Counted from the stretch's first letter, positions 9,791-19,413 are shown. The stretch: DNA of 64,000 nt from G963665925 sp963676345 (GCA_963676345.2 CAXXTS010000002.1:248001-312000); one strand, 5' to 3'. Translations and numbers: made by a program. The notes: generated by a model not told the origin, from the letters alone.

Positions 9791-9809
9791 TTTCGCCTCC
9801 TCGATACAC

Positions 9810-10901
9810 TTACTTAATAACTTCTATGATCTTTCCGCCACCCAGTATTTGCATTCCATCATATAGAACGGCATGCTGACCGCACACAGGTGCCCTTTCA
9901 GGCTGGTTGAATTCAAAAATAACATCACCATTTTCAAGAACAGTCGCCTCTGCATCCAGCATGAGTCCCCAATTAAACATTTTAAGTTTTACTTGCTTTG
10001 GAAGCGCCCCTTGTGGTCCCTCTATCAAATGAAAATTCGACACACGCAACTTGCGTGCATACGTTTCTTCATCTAATCCAAGAACAACCTCATTTGACTG
10101 GGGTTTAATTTCTACAACAAATAAGGACGATTCTGTTTCAATGCCAAGACCACGCTTTTGACCAATCGTATAGTAAACGCAGCCCCTATGTCTACCTAAA
10201 ACGTTTCCCTTCATATCCACAAAATTTCCTTCTTTAATACTTCCCGGATACAGGGCTTCAATTATACGTCCATAATCTCCATCCGGCGCAAAACAAATCC
10301 CCATGGAATCTTTCTTTTGCGCTGTAAAAATACCGTGCCTAGAAACAATATCTCTGACCACTTGTTTGGAGGTATATGCCCCATTTGGAAACATGATTTT
10401 GCTGAGCTGCTTCTGCGAAAGACCATACATGACGTAAGCTTGATCTTTACGATCCGCACAACCCATATAAAGCCCCAGTTTTCCAGTTTTACTATCTTCA
10501 AGAACACGCGCATAGTGTCCTGTGGCCATATAGTCTGCGCCCAGTTCTAATGCCTTGTCCATTAAAAGTCCATACTTAATTGTCCTGTTGCAAAGTACAC
10601 AGGGATTGGGTGTTTTTCCTGACAAATAGGCCTGCGCAAAAGCATCCATGACCCGTGATTTAAAAATTTCTCTCATATCAAGAATATGATGTGGTATTTT
10701 GAGTGCCTCCGCTACACGTCTGGCATCTTCAAGAAATTCAGGCGGCTTATAAAATCCGTCCGCATCTGGTACATCAAAAAGGTACATGGTCACACCAAAA
10801 CAAGTGTACCCCTCTTCAATCAGTTTTATTGCAGCAGCAGTACTGTCCACACCACCGCTCAGAGCAATTGCCACAGTCGCTCCTTTTACCCCATTTTGCA
10901 T
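9810..10901 (-). CDS. mnmA: tRNA-uridine 2-sulfurtransferase (MnmA family)
   Basis: 363 residues. The ATP-pyrophosphatase P-loop SGGVDST lies at the N-terminus, TPNPCVLCNRTIKYG carries one catalytic Cys and DSMGICFAPDGDY the second, with the GHYAR segment between them and a C-terminal beta-barrel region. The enzyme 2-thiolates U34 of Lys, Glu and Gln tRNAs using sulfur from a persulfide relay. The stretch after the P-loop lacks the family's usual Cys and has a short insertion, so a paralogue with a slightly different role is possible. The start is set by AGAAGGAG. Confidence 0.88.
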   Translation of the reverse strand: MQNGVKGATVAIALSGGVDSTAAAIKLIEEGYTCFGVTMYLFDVPDADGFYKPPEFLEDARRVAEALKIPHHILDMREIFKSRVMDAFAQAYLSGKTPNPCVLCNRTIKYGLLMDKALELGADYMATGHYARVLEDSKTGKLGLYMGCADRKDQAYVMYGLSQKQLSKIMFPNGAYTSKQVVRDIVSRHGIFTAQKKDSMGICFAPDGDYGRIIEALYPGSIKEGNFVDMKGNVLGRHRGCVYYTIGQKRGLGIETESSLFVVEIKPQSNEVVLGLDEETYARKLRVSNFHLIEGPQGALPKQVKLKMFNWGLMLDAEATVLENGDVIFEFNQPERAPVCGQHAVLYDGMQILGGGKIIEVIK

Positions 10902-10975
10902 GTATTGCTCCTTCTATTACTTAATTACACTATTTCTTATTATACCCCATTAGAAGATGATAAGGTAGTCAATTG

Positions 10976-11989
10976 CTACAGATTCGCCAGTGTCTTATCT
11001 AAAATTATTATATCTTCTTTTGGTAGTTTCCCCCAATCAAACCGCTCAATGAGCTCATCTGCTTTAACTGGCTCCATCTTATCGAGTAGTCCTGCTTTAT
11101 ACCCAAGCAGACCCATTAATTTTTCAGCTGTACATCCATTTTCTCTTAGATGCCCTAAGTCAAGTGACTTATGTCGTTTGGAAAGCCTTGTGGCATCCTC
11201 TCCCTTAAGAAGCGGCACATGTCCAAACATAGGTGGTTTAAAGCCCAATGTTTCATGCAAAAAAATTTGTCGAGGGGACGAATCTATTAAATCTGCCCCG
11301 CGCACAACCAAATCAACACCCATAAGTCCATCATCGACCACCACTGCCAGCTGGTATGCATGTACTCCATCCGTTCGTGCCAGCAAAAAATCACCGCAGT
11401 CTGATTTAAGATTTTGACTGTACCATCCGTAGTTCAGGTCATCAAACCCATACACCTTGTCCGGTACTTTTATCCGCCATGCATGACGTCTACCTGCTTT
11501 TATAGCCTCTTCTTGTTCAGGCCTGCTTAAGCTTTTGCATTTTTCACTATATAGATAAACACCGTCTTCTCTATGCGGTGCACTTGCTGCACGCAGTTCT
11601 TTGCGTGTACAAAAACAAGGATATACATGATGCTTGTCTTTAAGCCAGTTTAAGGCACTCTCGTATATTTCCCGACGGGCGTCTTGAAAATAAGGTCCAT
11701 AGGCCCCTGGTGCATCAGGTCCCTCATCCCAATCGAGGCCAAGCCATTTCAAATCCTCTATAACACGTTTAATATATTCAGGTTTAGATCGCTCTGGATC
11801 TAGATCTTCTATTCTCAGTATCATGGTCCCGCCCTGTTTGCGAACAGAAAGCCAGGCCAATAGCGATGCCCAAACGTTGCCCAAATGTATATAGCCTGTT
11901 GGACTCGGAGCAAACCTTCCAACAGGTTTCTTGTTCGTGCCCCGCTTTGAGGTCTGTTTCACAATCTCTGTAAAGTTTGTTGCACTCAC
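10976..11989 (-). CDS. gluQ: Glutamyl-Q tRNA(Asp) synthetase
   Basis: About 337 residues. RFAPSPTGYIHLGN holds the HIGH-class motif, CFC with a later Y and C form the zinc-site pattern of GluQ-RS, and RLSKRHKS is the KMSKS equivalent. The protein lacks the anticodon-binding half of GluRS. It attaches glutamate to queuosine at position 34 of tRNA-Asp. The frame is open back to 12115, but that would run through the terminator of the upstream gene. A GTG at 11989 with AAGGTGG 7 bases before it is the likely start. mnmA follows after 74 bases, so two wobble-base modification genes sit together. Confidence 0.9.
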   Translation of the reverse strand: MSATNFTEIVKQTSKRGTNKKPVGRFAPSPTGYIHLGNVWASLLAWLSVRKQGGTMILRIEDLDPERSKPEYIKRVIEDLKWLGLDWDEGPDAPGAYGPYFQDARREIYESALNWLKDKHHVYPCFCTRKELRAASAPHREDGVYLYSEKCKSLSRPEQEEAIKAGRRHAWRIKVPDKVYGFDDLNYGWYSQNLKSDCGDFLLARTDGVHAYQLAVVVDDGLMGVDLVVRGADLIDSSPRQIFLHETLGFKPPMFGHVPLLKGEDATRLSKRHKSLDLGHLRENGCTAEKLMGLLGYKAGLLDKMEPVKADELIERFDWGKLPKEDIIILDKTLANL

Positions 11990-12021
11990 ATTTACACCAC
12001 CTTCTTGTACCATTTTAATAT

Positions 12022-12068
12022 AGAAAAACCCTGAAATCCAGTTTGTTCGTTCAAACCGGACTTCAGGG
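12022..12068 (-). terminator. Intrinsic terminator of the GyrI-like gene
   Basis: CCCTGAAGTCCGGTTTG pairs imperfectly with CAAACTGGATTTCAGGG on the minus strand, followed by TTTTT. It begins 17 bases after the stop at 12085 and separates that gene from gluQ. Confidence 0.85.
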
Positions 12069-12084
12069 TGTAAATTATTAATAA

Positions 12085-12570
12085 TTATTTCTTGTCGTCT
12101 ACAATTGGAATCCATACTTCATAGCGTATACCATCCTCTGTGTTGCATTCAGCCGGATAAACTTCAAGTTCCGCGGTACCAGCATGCTCATAGTTGGTGG
12201 TTGGTAACCATTCATGGTAAATCTGCTTCCAAGTCTCTTGAATAGCTGCTGGCATTTCCCCAACCCCTGAAAATATGGCCCACTTACCAGCTGGAATAGT
12301 GACTGTAATCACTTCATCATCCATGTTTTTAAGTCCTTCAGCCCTGACCGCAATCAAATAATCAAAATTCTCTTCACTGTCAAAGTTCACAGCAGCACCA
12401 ATCACGTCCCCATCTTGAGACTGATTGAAGAGCTGGTCGACCTTCCCTTCTTTATGAAGCGTTTCCCAAAACTCAGGAATCACTTTAAAATTCTCCTTGT
12501 TTTTAGTCGTCACGCGACGTTTATACCCCGTTAGTTTAAAGGCTTCTTTTTCTACAACCTGATAATTCAT
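12085..12570 (-). CDS. GyrI-like / AraC effector-binding domain protein
   Basis: 161 residues from ATG 12570, which has AAAGGAG about 6 bases upstream; the frame continues 24 codons further without a good ribosome-binding site. The sequence resembles stand-alone effector-binding (GyrI-like, Cass2) domains: beta strand VVEKEAFKLTGYK, a WETL helix, IPAGKWAIFSGVG, and a C-terminal strand ending YEVWIPI. Such proteins bind small, often cationic ligands and are not DNA-binding alone. No regulator is fused or adjacent. Confidence 0.75.
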   Translation of the reverse strand: MNYQVVEKEAFKLTGYKRRVTTKNKENFKVIPEFWETLHKEGKVDQLFNQSQDGDVIGAAVNFDSEENFDYLIAVRAEGLKNMDDEVITVTIPAGKWAIFSGVGEMPAAIQETWKQIYHEWLPTTNYEHAGTAELEVYPAECNTEDGIRYEVWIPIVDDKK

Positions 12571-12703
12571 TCTTTTTCTCCTTTCACCGTCATCTGAAAA
12601 GCCAGTGGTAAAAAAGCCTGAAGCATTTTGTGCTCTTTTCAAGTAGCAGATGATGGTATCCTCTGTAATCTCTTAAATAACAGATACCCAATTCAGCAAA
12701 GCG

Positions 12704-13324
12704 CTAGCGATCAAAATACGGGTTGATTCTAAAAAAACCCTGCAACAACATTGCCGTACGAATGGAGACTTCTTCAGTTTTTAAAATTTCGATTGCTTCT
12801 TCTTTTCCAATGATGAGAATTTCAGCTTCTTCATTGTCTTCTTGATAAGCTTTTGAAGGTGTTCCTGCAAACTTGCCATAGACAACATTTACCCTTTCGT
12901 TGACAATCCCAACCGAAACATATCTTTCACGTTCTACATGTTCAGGATAAAAGGTAAGTCCTGTTTCCTCCTTGAATTCTCTCTGACTTGCATTTTCAAT
13001 AGATTCGCCTTGCTCAATAAGTCCTGCAGGAAACATATAGACAAACTGACCTGCACTCACTCGAAATTCTTTTAGTATAACTACTTTCTCACCGCTTTTA
13101 TCTGTTGCAAAAATCATAGCGCCATCCGTAAAAGACCTGCCTTTAAAAATTTCTTCTTCCAAGCGTGCCTTGTCATGTCTGGAAACAAGTTCCCAGATGC
13201 GGTCCTTTCCAGATTTTGTTTTATATTCGATATGAAATGTATTTAGGTATGTCAACTGGTCAACAGCATTTACTTTCTCTACTTTGATTTGTGTAGATTT
13301 TTCTTGCATTTTTTTTAAGTTCAT
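12704..13324 (-). CDS. Nudix hydrolase (ADP-ribose pyrophosphatase-like)
   Basis: 206 residues. A complete Nudix box, GX5EX7REUXEEXGU, occupies residues 101-123 (GLIEQGE ... REFKEETGL). The preceding FRVSAGQFVYMFPAG strand is typical of ADP-sugar pyrophosphatases, while the context gives no substrate. AAGGGAG sits 6 bases before the ATG. The gene lies between the peptidase terminator and the GyrI-like gene and may be a single-gene unit. Confidence 0.85.
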   Translation of the reverse strand: MNLKKMQEKSTQIKVEKVNAVDQLTYLNTFHIEYKTKSGKDRIWELVSRHDKARLEEEIFKGRSFTDGAMIFATDKSGEKVVILKEFRVSAGQFVYMFPAGLIEQGESIENASQREFKEETGLTFYPEHVERERYVSVGIVNERVNVVYGKFAGTPSKAYQEDNEEAEILIIGKEEAIEILKTEEVSIRTAMLLQGFFRINPYFDR

Positions 13325-13352
13325 GACATTCTCCCTTTCCTACCAAAAATCA

Positions 13353-13382
13353 AAAGACCCAGTTTGTAATGTAAACTGGGCC
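13353..13382 (-). terminator. Intrinsic terminator of the M23 peptidase gene
   Basis: CCCAGTTT / AAACTGGG stem with a 7-base loop and a downstream T-run on the minus strand, 16 bases beyond the stop at 13398. Confidence 0.85.
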
Positions 13383-13397
13383 TCTATATCGCACTAT

Positions 13398-14720
13398 CTA
13401 TTCATAATTCACATAAGGCAGCGGATCAATCGCTTGTCCATTTAAGCGCACTTCGAAATGCAGGCACGATCCTGTTGTTGACCCAGATGTTCCAACTCTA
13501 GCAATAACCTCATCTTTTTCAACAGTTTGTCCTGTTTCAACAAGTAAGGCACTCGCATGTCCATATAGGGTATTGATTCCGTTTCCGTGATCTAAAATAA
13601 CCGTATAGCCATAGCCGGAAATGTATCTTGACGCGGTTACAACGCCAGCATCAGCTGCTTTAATCGGTGTCCCTGTTGGTGCACCAATGTCTATACCTTC
13701 ATGCATTCTGCCCCACCGTGTTCCGTAACGTGAGGTGAGCACGCCATTTGTAGGATTTATAAACTCTCCCGATGCAGCTACTTCTCTCCATTTTGACCCA
13801 GTCAACATGACTGTATGTACCGGTTCAACGAGCACTTCTTCAGAAACAACCTCTTCATGCTCCATTCGTCCATTCACATAGGTGCGTTCTATTACAACAT
13901 TTTTAAGGCCGTCTTTCCCCTGTGTTTTCAGTTTTTGCTCGCCAACATACAGGGTGTCAACTTTTTCATAATATGTTGTCCCAATCACAGGCTGTTCTTC
14001 TTCAATTACTTCCTTCGTAACAACTTGAATCCATGGTTTAGGCGTGTTTAATCGTAAAACTTGCCCAATTTGAAGCCGGGATAAATCCTGATCTGTATTG
14101 CAGGATGCAAGCTCTTCAACAGTCAGTCCAAATCGCTGAGCTATGTCCCAAGTTGTATCCCCCTTTAGGACTGAGTAGGTTTCAAGTTCTTCACGTCCTT
14201 TACCCACTTTTTCAAGGGCATAGTCTACTGTCACAATTTCATTCTGATCCGTTGCAACTCTACTTACTGTTATATCTTCAGCGAAAGAAGCCTCCTGTGC
14301 CTTTTCGGAATACATGCCCTTTATACGTTCTATAAATTGATTTGCCTCCGCTTCAGTTCTGAAAACTTCAAATCCGGTTTCATCAATAAGAACTTGATAC
14401 CCATAGGTCTGATAGTCTAGTACTGCGTCTATTTGCGCCTGTATTTCACCCAGGCCCGACAACGCTTCTTCCTTAACAAGAATGTCTTCGAATCGTAGAT
14501 TCTTCCCGAACTCAACTTCATAATAGCCGTTTGCTGACACACTTTCTTCAAGTTTTTCAATATAGTCTTTTACGGCTTCTGAATCAGCGGTTATACCCAC
14601 ACTCAGGGTATCCAGATAAACCTGGTGTGCTTCAATTGGTGTTGTGTTTAAAATATAAGCGATGATCATTGCGAAGGCAATCAGTCCACCTAGCCCCCAT
14701 TTTTTATATTGAATCTTCAT
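13398..14720 (-). CDS. LysM-G5-M23 cell-wall endopeptidase
   Basis: About 440 residues. An N-terminal membrane anchor or uncleaved signal (GLGGLIAFAMIIAYIL) precedes a region of about 150 residues without a recognised motif. Then come LysM (YSVLKGDTTWDIAQRFGLT ... IGQVLRLN), a G5-like domain and a C-terminal M23 (LytM/DD-endopeptidase) domain. Zinc ligands are visible as HEGIDIGA, YGHAS and LHFEVR, so the enzyme should be active. It probably cleaves peptidoglycan cross-links at the cell surface. The start at 14720 has AGAGGT upstream; an earlier ATG at 14753 lacks a ribosome-binding site. Confidence 0.9.
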   Translation of the reverse strand: MKIQYKKWGLGGLIAFAMIIAYILNTTPIEAHQVYLDTLSVGITADSEAVKDYIEKLEESVSANGYYEVEFGKNLRFEDILVKEEALSGLGEIQAQIDAVLDYQTYGYQVLIDETGFEVFRTEAEANQFIERIKGMYSEKAQEASFAEDITVSRVATDQNEIVTVDYALEKVGKGREELETYSVLKGDTTWDIAQRFGLTVEELASCNTDQDLSRLQIGQVLRLNTPKPWIQVVTKEVIEEEQPVIGTTYYEKVDTLYVGEQKLKTQGKDGLKNVVIERTYVNGRMEHEEVVSEEVLVEPVHTVMLTGSKWREVAASGEFINPTNGVLTSRYGTRWGRMHEGIDIGAPTGTPIKAADAGVVTASRYISGYGYTVILDHGNGINTLYGHASALLVETGQTVEKDEVIARVGTSGSTTGSCLHFEVRLNGQAIDPLPYVNYE

Positions 14721-14819
14721 ATTTACCTCTAATTCTATAGTTTTCCAGCCCATGTAACCATTTTTACTATGAATTATATATATGAAATGTTATGGTTTTA
14801 TGAAAATACTGTCTGTTAA

Positions 14820-14869
14820 CAATAAAAATCCATTCGTAACGATAATATTCTATCATTTTGAATGGATTT
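14820..14869 (-). terminator. Intrinsic terminator of the HD-GYP gene
   Basis: AAATCCATTC ... GAATGGATTT stem, followed on the minus strand by TTTTTATTG, 28 bases past the stop at 14897. Confidence 0.8.
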
Positions 14870-14896
14870 GGTACACTTATTTTATTAATTTTTACT

Positions 14897-16453
14897 TTAA
14901 ACCTTTTCCCTTACAATGTCATCAAAATGCTTCATAAATACTTCAACCAGATTTGGATCAAAATGTTTTCCTTTCTGATCAGTGATGTATTCTAAAGCTT
15001 CTTCCTTTGTTGTTGCTTCCTTATAAACCCGTCTATGGGTCATGGCATCATAAACATCGATTATGGCAAGCATACGGGCATTGAGTGGGATTTCTCTCCC
15101 CTTCTTGCCTGCTGGATATCCTGATCCGTCAAATTTTTCATGATGGTTTAAGGCAATCTCAGCAGCAATTTTGAGCACCTCTAAATTTGAACTGCCCAGA
15201 ATTTTATGACCTTGAATGGTATGAGTCTTAATGGTGTTAAACTCATCTGGATTTAGCATTGCTGGTTTTTTAAGGATTGCATCTGGGATGGCTATTTTCC
15301 CCAGATCATGCATAGTACTTGCCACACGTATAATTTCCGACTCTGCATATGAAAAATGATTGCACAGGGCAAACTGATACATCATTTCTGACATACGCTT
15401 TACATGACTCCCTGTTTCTTCATGATGGCTGTCTACAATTTCTCCCAGTGCAAATACGATCTCCTTCTGGGTTGCGTTGATCATATTGTTCAAAATATAA
15501 TTATCCAGTGCAATAGAATAGTTTGATAAGAATAGTTGAATCAGCTCCATATCAAGCCCAACCTTATCGCCTTCAATATAGATAAAATTGCTCAGCTGGC
15601 TGTTTCCGCTGCTCTGAATAATAATACCGTTGTCAATGTGCTCCACAATTTTTTCTGTTTCATGCTTATCGTGCATCCAGGTATAGAGAAACTGTAAATC
15701 CGGTATGGATTCAATTTCCTGATCTATATAGTTTTCATATTTACCAGTTGCAGCCACTATAACATTCTTGTTTTTCTTCTCTATGGTTACAAAGCCATCA
15801 GCGGTCTTTTCACTATTGCGTATATAAACCATGTCCCGCTTATCGGCGTGTAAATTAGAAAGCTCATCGAGTATGCTCGTCAAAAAATCCTTCAGAGAAT
15901 TGTGTTCAAAAAGTCTGGCACTGGACTCAATAATTTTTTCAAGTCCATTTCTATGTTTTTCAAGTTTTCGAAGGTCTCTGTAATTTCGCAGAGCTGAATA
16001 CAGGGTGGTATTCAACCGTTTAATGGTCAGCTCCGTTTTAAGACGGTAGTCATTTATATCAAAATCTCTTATGATTTTTTCCTCCGGCGCTTCACCCGGT
16101 TGACCTGTACGCAATATAACCCGTGTCATTCCATTTTTCAGTTCATTGCGCAAATACTCCACAACGTCAAGCCCTGCATGGCTGCTTTCCATAACCACAT
16201 CTAAGAAGAGGACTGCTGTGTCAGGGTTCGCCTCTAACACCTGCATTGTTTCCTTGCCAGAATAGGTGTCAATGATTTCAAGGTGTTTACCTTCAAAATC
16301 AAAATCTCTCAAAATCATACTTGTCACTTTATGGACTTCATCATCATCATCTGCAATGACCACTTTATAAGTGCCTTTGCTAATCTTTATTTCCTCTTCT
16401 TCATCGTCTTTTAGAAAATCGAGTACTAAACCATCATTATCCCATTGATCCAT
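14897..16453 (-). CDS. Response regulator with HD-GYP c-di-GMP phosphodiesterase domain
   Basis: 518 residues. A receiver domain (about 28-150) has the acidic DDDDE cluster and phospho-acceptor Asp85 in VLFLDVVM. A central region (about 170-320) matches the DUF3369 type often found between receiver and HD-GYP. The C-terminal HD-GYP domain has MHDLGKIAIPD and HHEKFDGSGYP, so metal ligands and GYP are intact. It probably hydrolyses c-di-GMP when phosphorylated by the kinase encoded 37 bases upstream. The atypical RTGQPGEAPE after the Asp is normal for this subfamily. Confidence 0.93.
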   Translation of the reverse strand: MDQWDNDGLVLDFLKDDEEEEIKISKGTYKVVIADDDDEVHKVTSMILRDFDFEGKHLEIIDTYSGKETMQVLEANPDTAVLFLDVVMESSHAGLDVVEYLRNELKNGMTRVILRTGQPGEAPEEKIIRDFDINDYRLKTELTIKRLNTTLYSALRNYRDLRKLEKHRNGLEKIIESSARLFEHNSLKDFLTSILDELSNLHADKRDMVYIRNSEKTADGFVTIEKKNKNVIVAATGKYENYIDQEIESIPDLQFLYTWMHDKHETEKIVEHIDNGIIIQSSGNSQLSNFIYIEGDKVGLDMELIQLFLSNYSIALDNYILNNMINATQKEIVFALGEIVDSHHEETGSHVKRMSEMMYQFALCNHFSYAESEIIRVASTMHDLGKIAIPDAILKKPAMLNPDEFNTIKTHTIQGHKILGSSNLEVLKIAAEIALNHHEKFDGSGYPAGKKGREIPLNARMLAIIDVYDAMTHRRVYKEATTKEEALEYITDQKGKHFDPNLVEVFMKHFDDIVREKV

Positions 16454-16490
16454 AAGTTCACCTCTATATCATGCACTTAATTGCGCCGCA

Positions 16491-18989
16491 TTAATCTTCA
16501 AGCTGTGTGTGTGTGTCAATGTCTATTACTGCAGGCATTCTAATAGAAAATAGTGTGCCGCTTCCCATATCGCTCTGACACTGAATTCTCCCGCCAAGTT
16601 TACCGGTTACGATATTATAGACAATGCTCAGCCCCAAACCACTGCCCCCCCGATTTCTGTTGGTTGTAAAAAACGGGTCAAATATATAGGCTATATTGTC
16701 TTTGGAAATTCCATTGCCATCGTCTTCGTACTCCAAAACAAACTCTTGGTTTTCAATTTTTGCTCTAATATAAATATGCCCTTTTTCAATCCCTTCAAAT
16801 CCATGAATTAATGAGTTCATAATCAAATTTGTCAAAATTTGAGATAATGCACCATAATAACTTTTAAGTCTCAGAGCATTATCACATTCAATCACGAAGT
16901 CATGCTTGGTATTCTTATACTCATGTTTTAGGGCTAAAAGAACGTCATGAATTGTATCACAGACTGCAAAATCACTGATCGTTTCTGCACTCTGGTTTAC
17001 TGATATTTCTTTGAAGCTACGCACCAGTTCTGAAGCGCGTGCCAAGTTGGTATTGATAATTTCTGAGCTCTCTTCAATGTTTCTCAAAAATTCCATCAAG
17101 TCTTTTTTCGAGAGGGTTCCTGCATGCAGTTTTTCGAGTATACCTGAGTTAATCTTGTCCATGTAAGACCCTGCGGTAACTGCAACCCCTAGCGGTGTAT
17201 TTACCTCATGAGCTATACCCGCAACCAAACTTCCAAGGGATGCAAGGCGCTCTCTGTCAATCAACTCTTCCATTGTTGCCTCAAGTTCTTCTGTCCTCTC
17301 CTTAACCATCCGTTCAAGTTCATTTTTTTCATCTGTTAACAATCTCTGAACATGCTCTTGAGCTAAAACCAGATCTGTAATATCTGTATTGGTTCCAAGG
17401 ACTGATACAACTTCGCCATCGTCATCAAACTGAGGGACCAGCCTCACACTCATAATTTTGCGCACATTATTGAAGCTCATGTACTCAACTTGAAACTCTT
17501 GCGTTGCCTTGCTTTCAATAGTTTTGTAAAAATAGTCTCGCGATTCCTTGAAAACACTATTTTCTTCGATTAGCACATTAAAGTGCTGTCCAATCAAATC
17601 TTCATTACTAAACGGTAGACTCTTCTCAAAACTCTTATTCATTGATAAGAATACGCCTTCAGAAGATATATTGTAAATCATGCTATCGACATTCTCTATC
17701 AGTGTTCTGTACTTCGTTTCACTTTTTTTGAGTTTTGAAAATGTACTCCTGAGCTCTGTCGCCATATTGTTAAATGCCATAACCAGCTCCCTGGTCTCAT
17801 AAAGTTGAAATTTTCCAAGCTCAAGTTTCGTATCAAAGTTTCCACCAGAAAGCGCCAGTGCTGCCTCAGAACTCTGAAGAATAGGCAGTGTGACCAAATT
17901 CAGCACATACATTGCAACCAGCATGCTGGCAACAAGTACGACTGCAGTGAACTGAAAAGTGGCATCCTGTCGCTTCTTGACTGTGCCCATAATATCAGAC
18001 TCAGGTATTACAGCAACAATACTCCAATTCAGTCCACTAGGATTTCTCAAAGAAGACATTCGAGCGAAATAACGTTCATCACCAATGGTAAGTTGTATTG
18101 TTTCATCAAGTGTCAGTGTATTTTCCATAATATGCACTGCTGATTTATTTACGATTTCATTGCTGACTTCATTTGCAGGAACCATAACCGCTGTTGGCGG
18201 ATCTCCCTCAATGACTTTAACATAGTTTTCTTCTAAAGAATGGGCAATCAGGTTGAAGTCACGGTCAATAATATAGATTGCACCACTGCCCTTCATTTTT
18301 TCATCAATTAGAAAATCATTAATCATATTGAGCTTCACATCCGTGCCTGCAACCCCTCTAAAGATATTCTGGTTATCAAATACGGGAACTAGGGAGGTAA
18401 TAGTTAGCTCCATCTTTTCATCATAGTTCACATAGACCTCCGACCATTGTATCTCCTGATGATCTTTGACTGGGGCATACCACGGGCGTGTTGTCGGATC
18501 ATATTCTTCAAAAAAAGCCAGTCGTTCACTTTGACTGGACTCGCCCCTGTAAATATCTAAATTAAACTGAGTCCGCGCATCCTTAAGCATCAGGCCATAG
18601 GTTTGATCCTCATTCAGTCTAAAGCCTGCAAAATTACGCAGTTCATCTCCGTAACTCATTGCACTGATCTGGGGCATATCCACCCTTGCGCGTTTCATTA
18701 AATCCAGTGTAAAGCTTTCGACAGCGTCCATTGTGTCATAGTTGTAAAGGCCTGTATTTGAAATGTAGTAGGCATAAAACTCATTGGCACTCTGGGGCTC
18801 CATAAGGAGTGCACTCAGTCTCATTTCTGTGTTTTCATAGAGTGCTTCCAGTATCTTTGACCCCTGCTCCCGGGCAAGAAATTCGTAATCACGCGCGCTA
18901 GAGTAAACTGAAATAACCAGCACTAAAAAAGTTATTATAATAATCGGTATCATTACCGCCGTTCTTAGCGACCATGTACGCTGTTTCAT
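16491..18989 (-). CDS. dCache-HAMP-PAS sensor histidine kinase
   Basis: 832 residues. Membrane segments near residues 12-32 and about 330-352 bracket a periplasm-facing double-Cache sensor, which contains the typical RPWY motif. A HAMP segment, a PAS domain, a short coiled coil and the kinase core follow. His594 in AGIAHEVNTPLG is the phospho-acceptor; N, G1 and G2 boxes (LTNLIMNSL, DDGNGI, GSGLGLSI) are intact. It is the first gene of a two-gene operon with the HD-GYP regulator, so ligand binding outside the cell probably controls c-di-GMP breakdown. The ligand is unknown. Confidence 0.93.
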   Translation of the reverse strand: MKQRTWSLRTAVMIPIIIITFLVLVISVYSSARDYEFLAREQGSKILEALYENTEMRLSALLMEPQSANEFYAYYISNTGLYNYDTMDAVESFTLDLMKRARVDMPQISAMSYGDELRNFAGFRLNEDQTYGLMLKDARTQFNLDIYRGESSQSERLAFFEEYDPTTRPWYAPVKDHQEIQWSEVYVNYDEKMELTITSLVPVFDNQNIFRGVAGTDVKLNMINDFLIDEKMKGSGAIYIIDRDFNLIAHSLEENYVKVIEGDPPTAVMVPANEVSNEIVNKSAVHIMENTLTLDETIQLTIGDERYFARMSSLRNPSGLNWSIVAVIPESDIMGTVKKRQDATFQFTAVVLVASMLVAMYVLNLVTLPILQSSEAALALSGGNFDTKLELGKFQLYETRELVMAFNNMATELRSTFSKLKKSETKYRTLIENVDSMIYNISSEGVFLSMNKSFEKSLPFSNEDLIGQHFNVLIEENSVFKESRDYFYKTIESKATQEFQVEYMSFNNVRKIMSVRLVPQFDDDGEVVSVLGTNTDITDLVLAQEHVQRLLTDEKNELERMVKERTEELEATMEELIDRERLASLGSLVAGIAHEVNTPLGVAVTAGSYMDKINSGILEKLHAGTLSKKDLMEFLRNIEESSEIINTNLARASELVRSFKEISVNQSAETISDFAVCDTIHDVLLALKHEYKNTKHDFVIECDNALRLKSYYGALSQILTNLIMNSLIHGFEGIEKGHIYIRAKIENQEFVLEYEDDGNGISKDNIAYIFDPFFTTNRNRGGSGLGLSIVYNIVTGKLGGRIQCQSDMGSGTLFSIRMPAVIDIDTHTQLED

Positions 18990-19190
18990 AAAAGCACCTC
19001 ACCCGTTTATTTAAGAACACTGTATGTAAATATGTACAGCGGTTTGATTGGACGTCTCATCCCATGTGTACACATTTATACCCTAAGATTTCTCCAATAT
19101 AGCACTACAATCATAGTTTCTGGTATCATAAAATCGGAATTTGCACTCAGATCCATTGAAATGAAAAGCCCGCACAAGCAATTGAGTTTT

Positions 19191-19319
19191 GCTCTTGTCG
19201 CTGACGCCTCTCTTCAAATCAGAACAGCACCGAGCAATCATGGATTGCTCTTGTCGCTGACGCCTCCCTTCAAATCAGAACAGCACCGAGCAATCATAGA
19301 TTGCTCTTGTCGCTGACGC
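19191..19319 (+). repeat. 56-bp tandem repeat, 2.3 copies (hairpin units, element A)
   Basis: GCTCTTGTCGCTGACGC recurs at 19191, 19247 and 19303. The first two full units differ at only 2 of 56 bases. Each unit junction forms a stem-loop: GAGCAATC, a three-base loop, GATTGCTC. The last unit runs directly into the palindrome at 19327. The same core sequence recurs near 22391-22474 beside a second palindrome. Confidence 0.9.
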
Positions 19320-19326
19320 GACCAAT

Positions 19327-19392
19327 AGAAATAAAGGGGGGAAGTGGTAAAATCATGCGCGCATGATTTTACCACTTCCCCCCTTTATTTCT
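19327..19392. repeat. Perfect 66-bp palindrome with no loop (element A)
   Basis: 33-base arms that are exact complements, centred between 19359 and 19360. The outer ten bases (AGAAATAAAG) resemble those of the palindrome at 22481, while the inner 23 bases do not. It lies downstream of the amino-acid transporter operon on the minus strand and could also act as a transcription terminator. Confidence 0.95.
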
Positions 19393-19413
19393 GCTGTTCT
19401 TTGTTTAAGTCGC

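Noticed and set aside
11990..12115. An N-terminal extension of gluQ starting at 12115.
   Set aside because: It would cross the terminator of the upstream gene, and the extra 42 residues match nothing; a GTG with a good ribosome-binding site lies at 11989.
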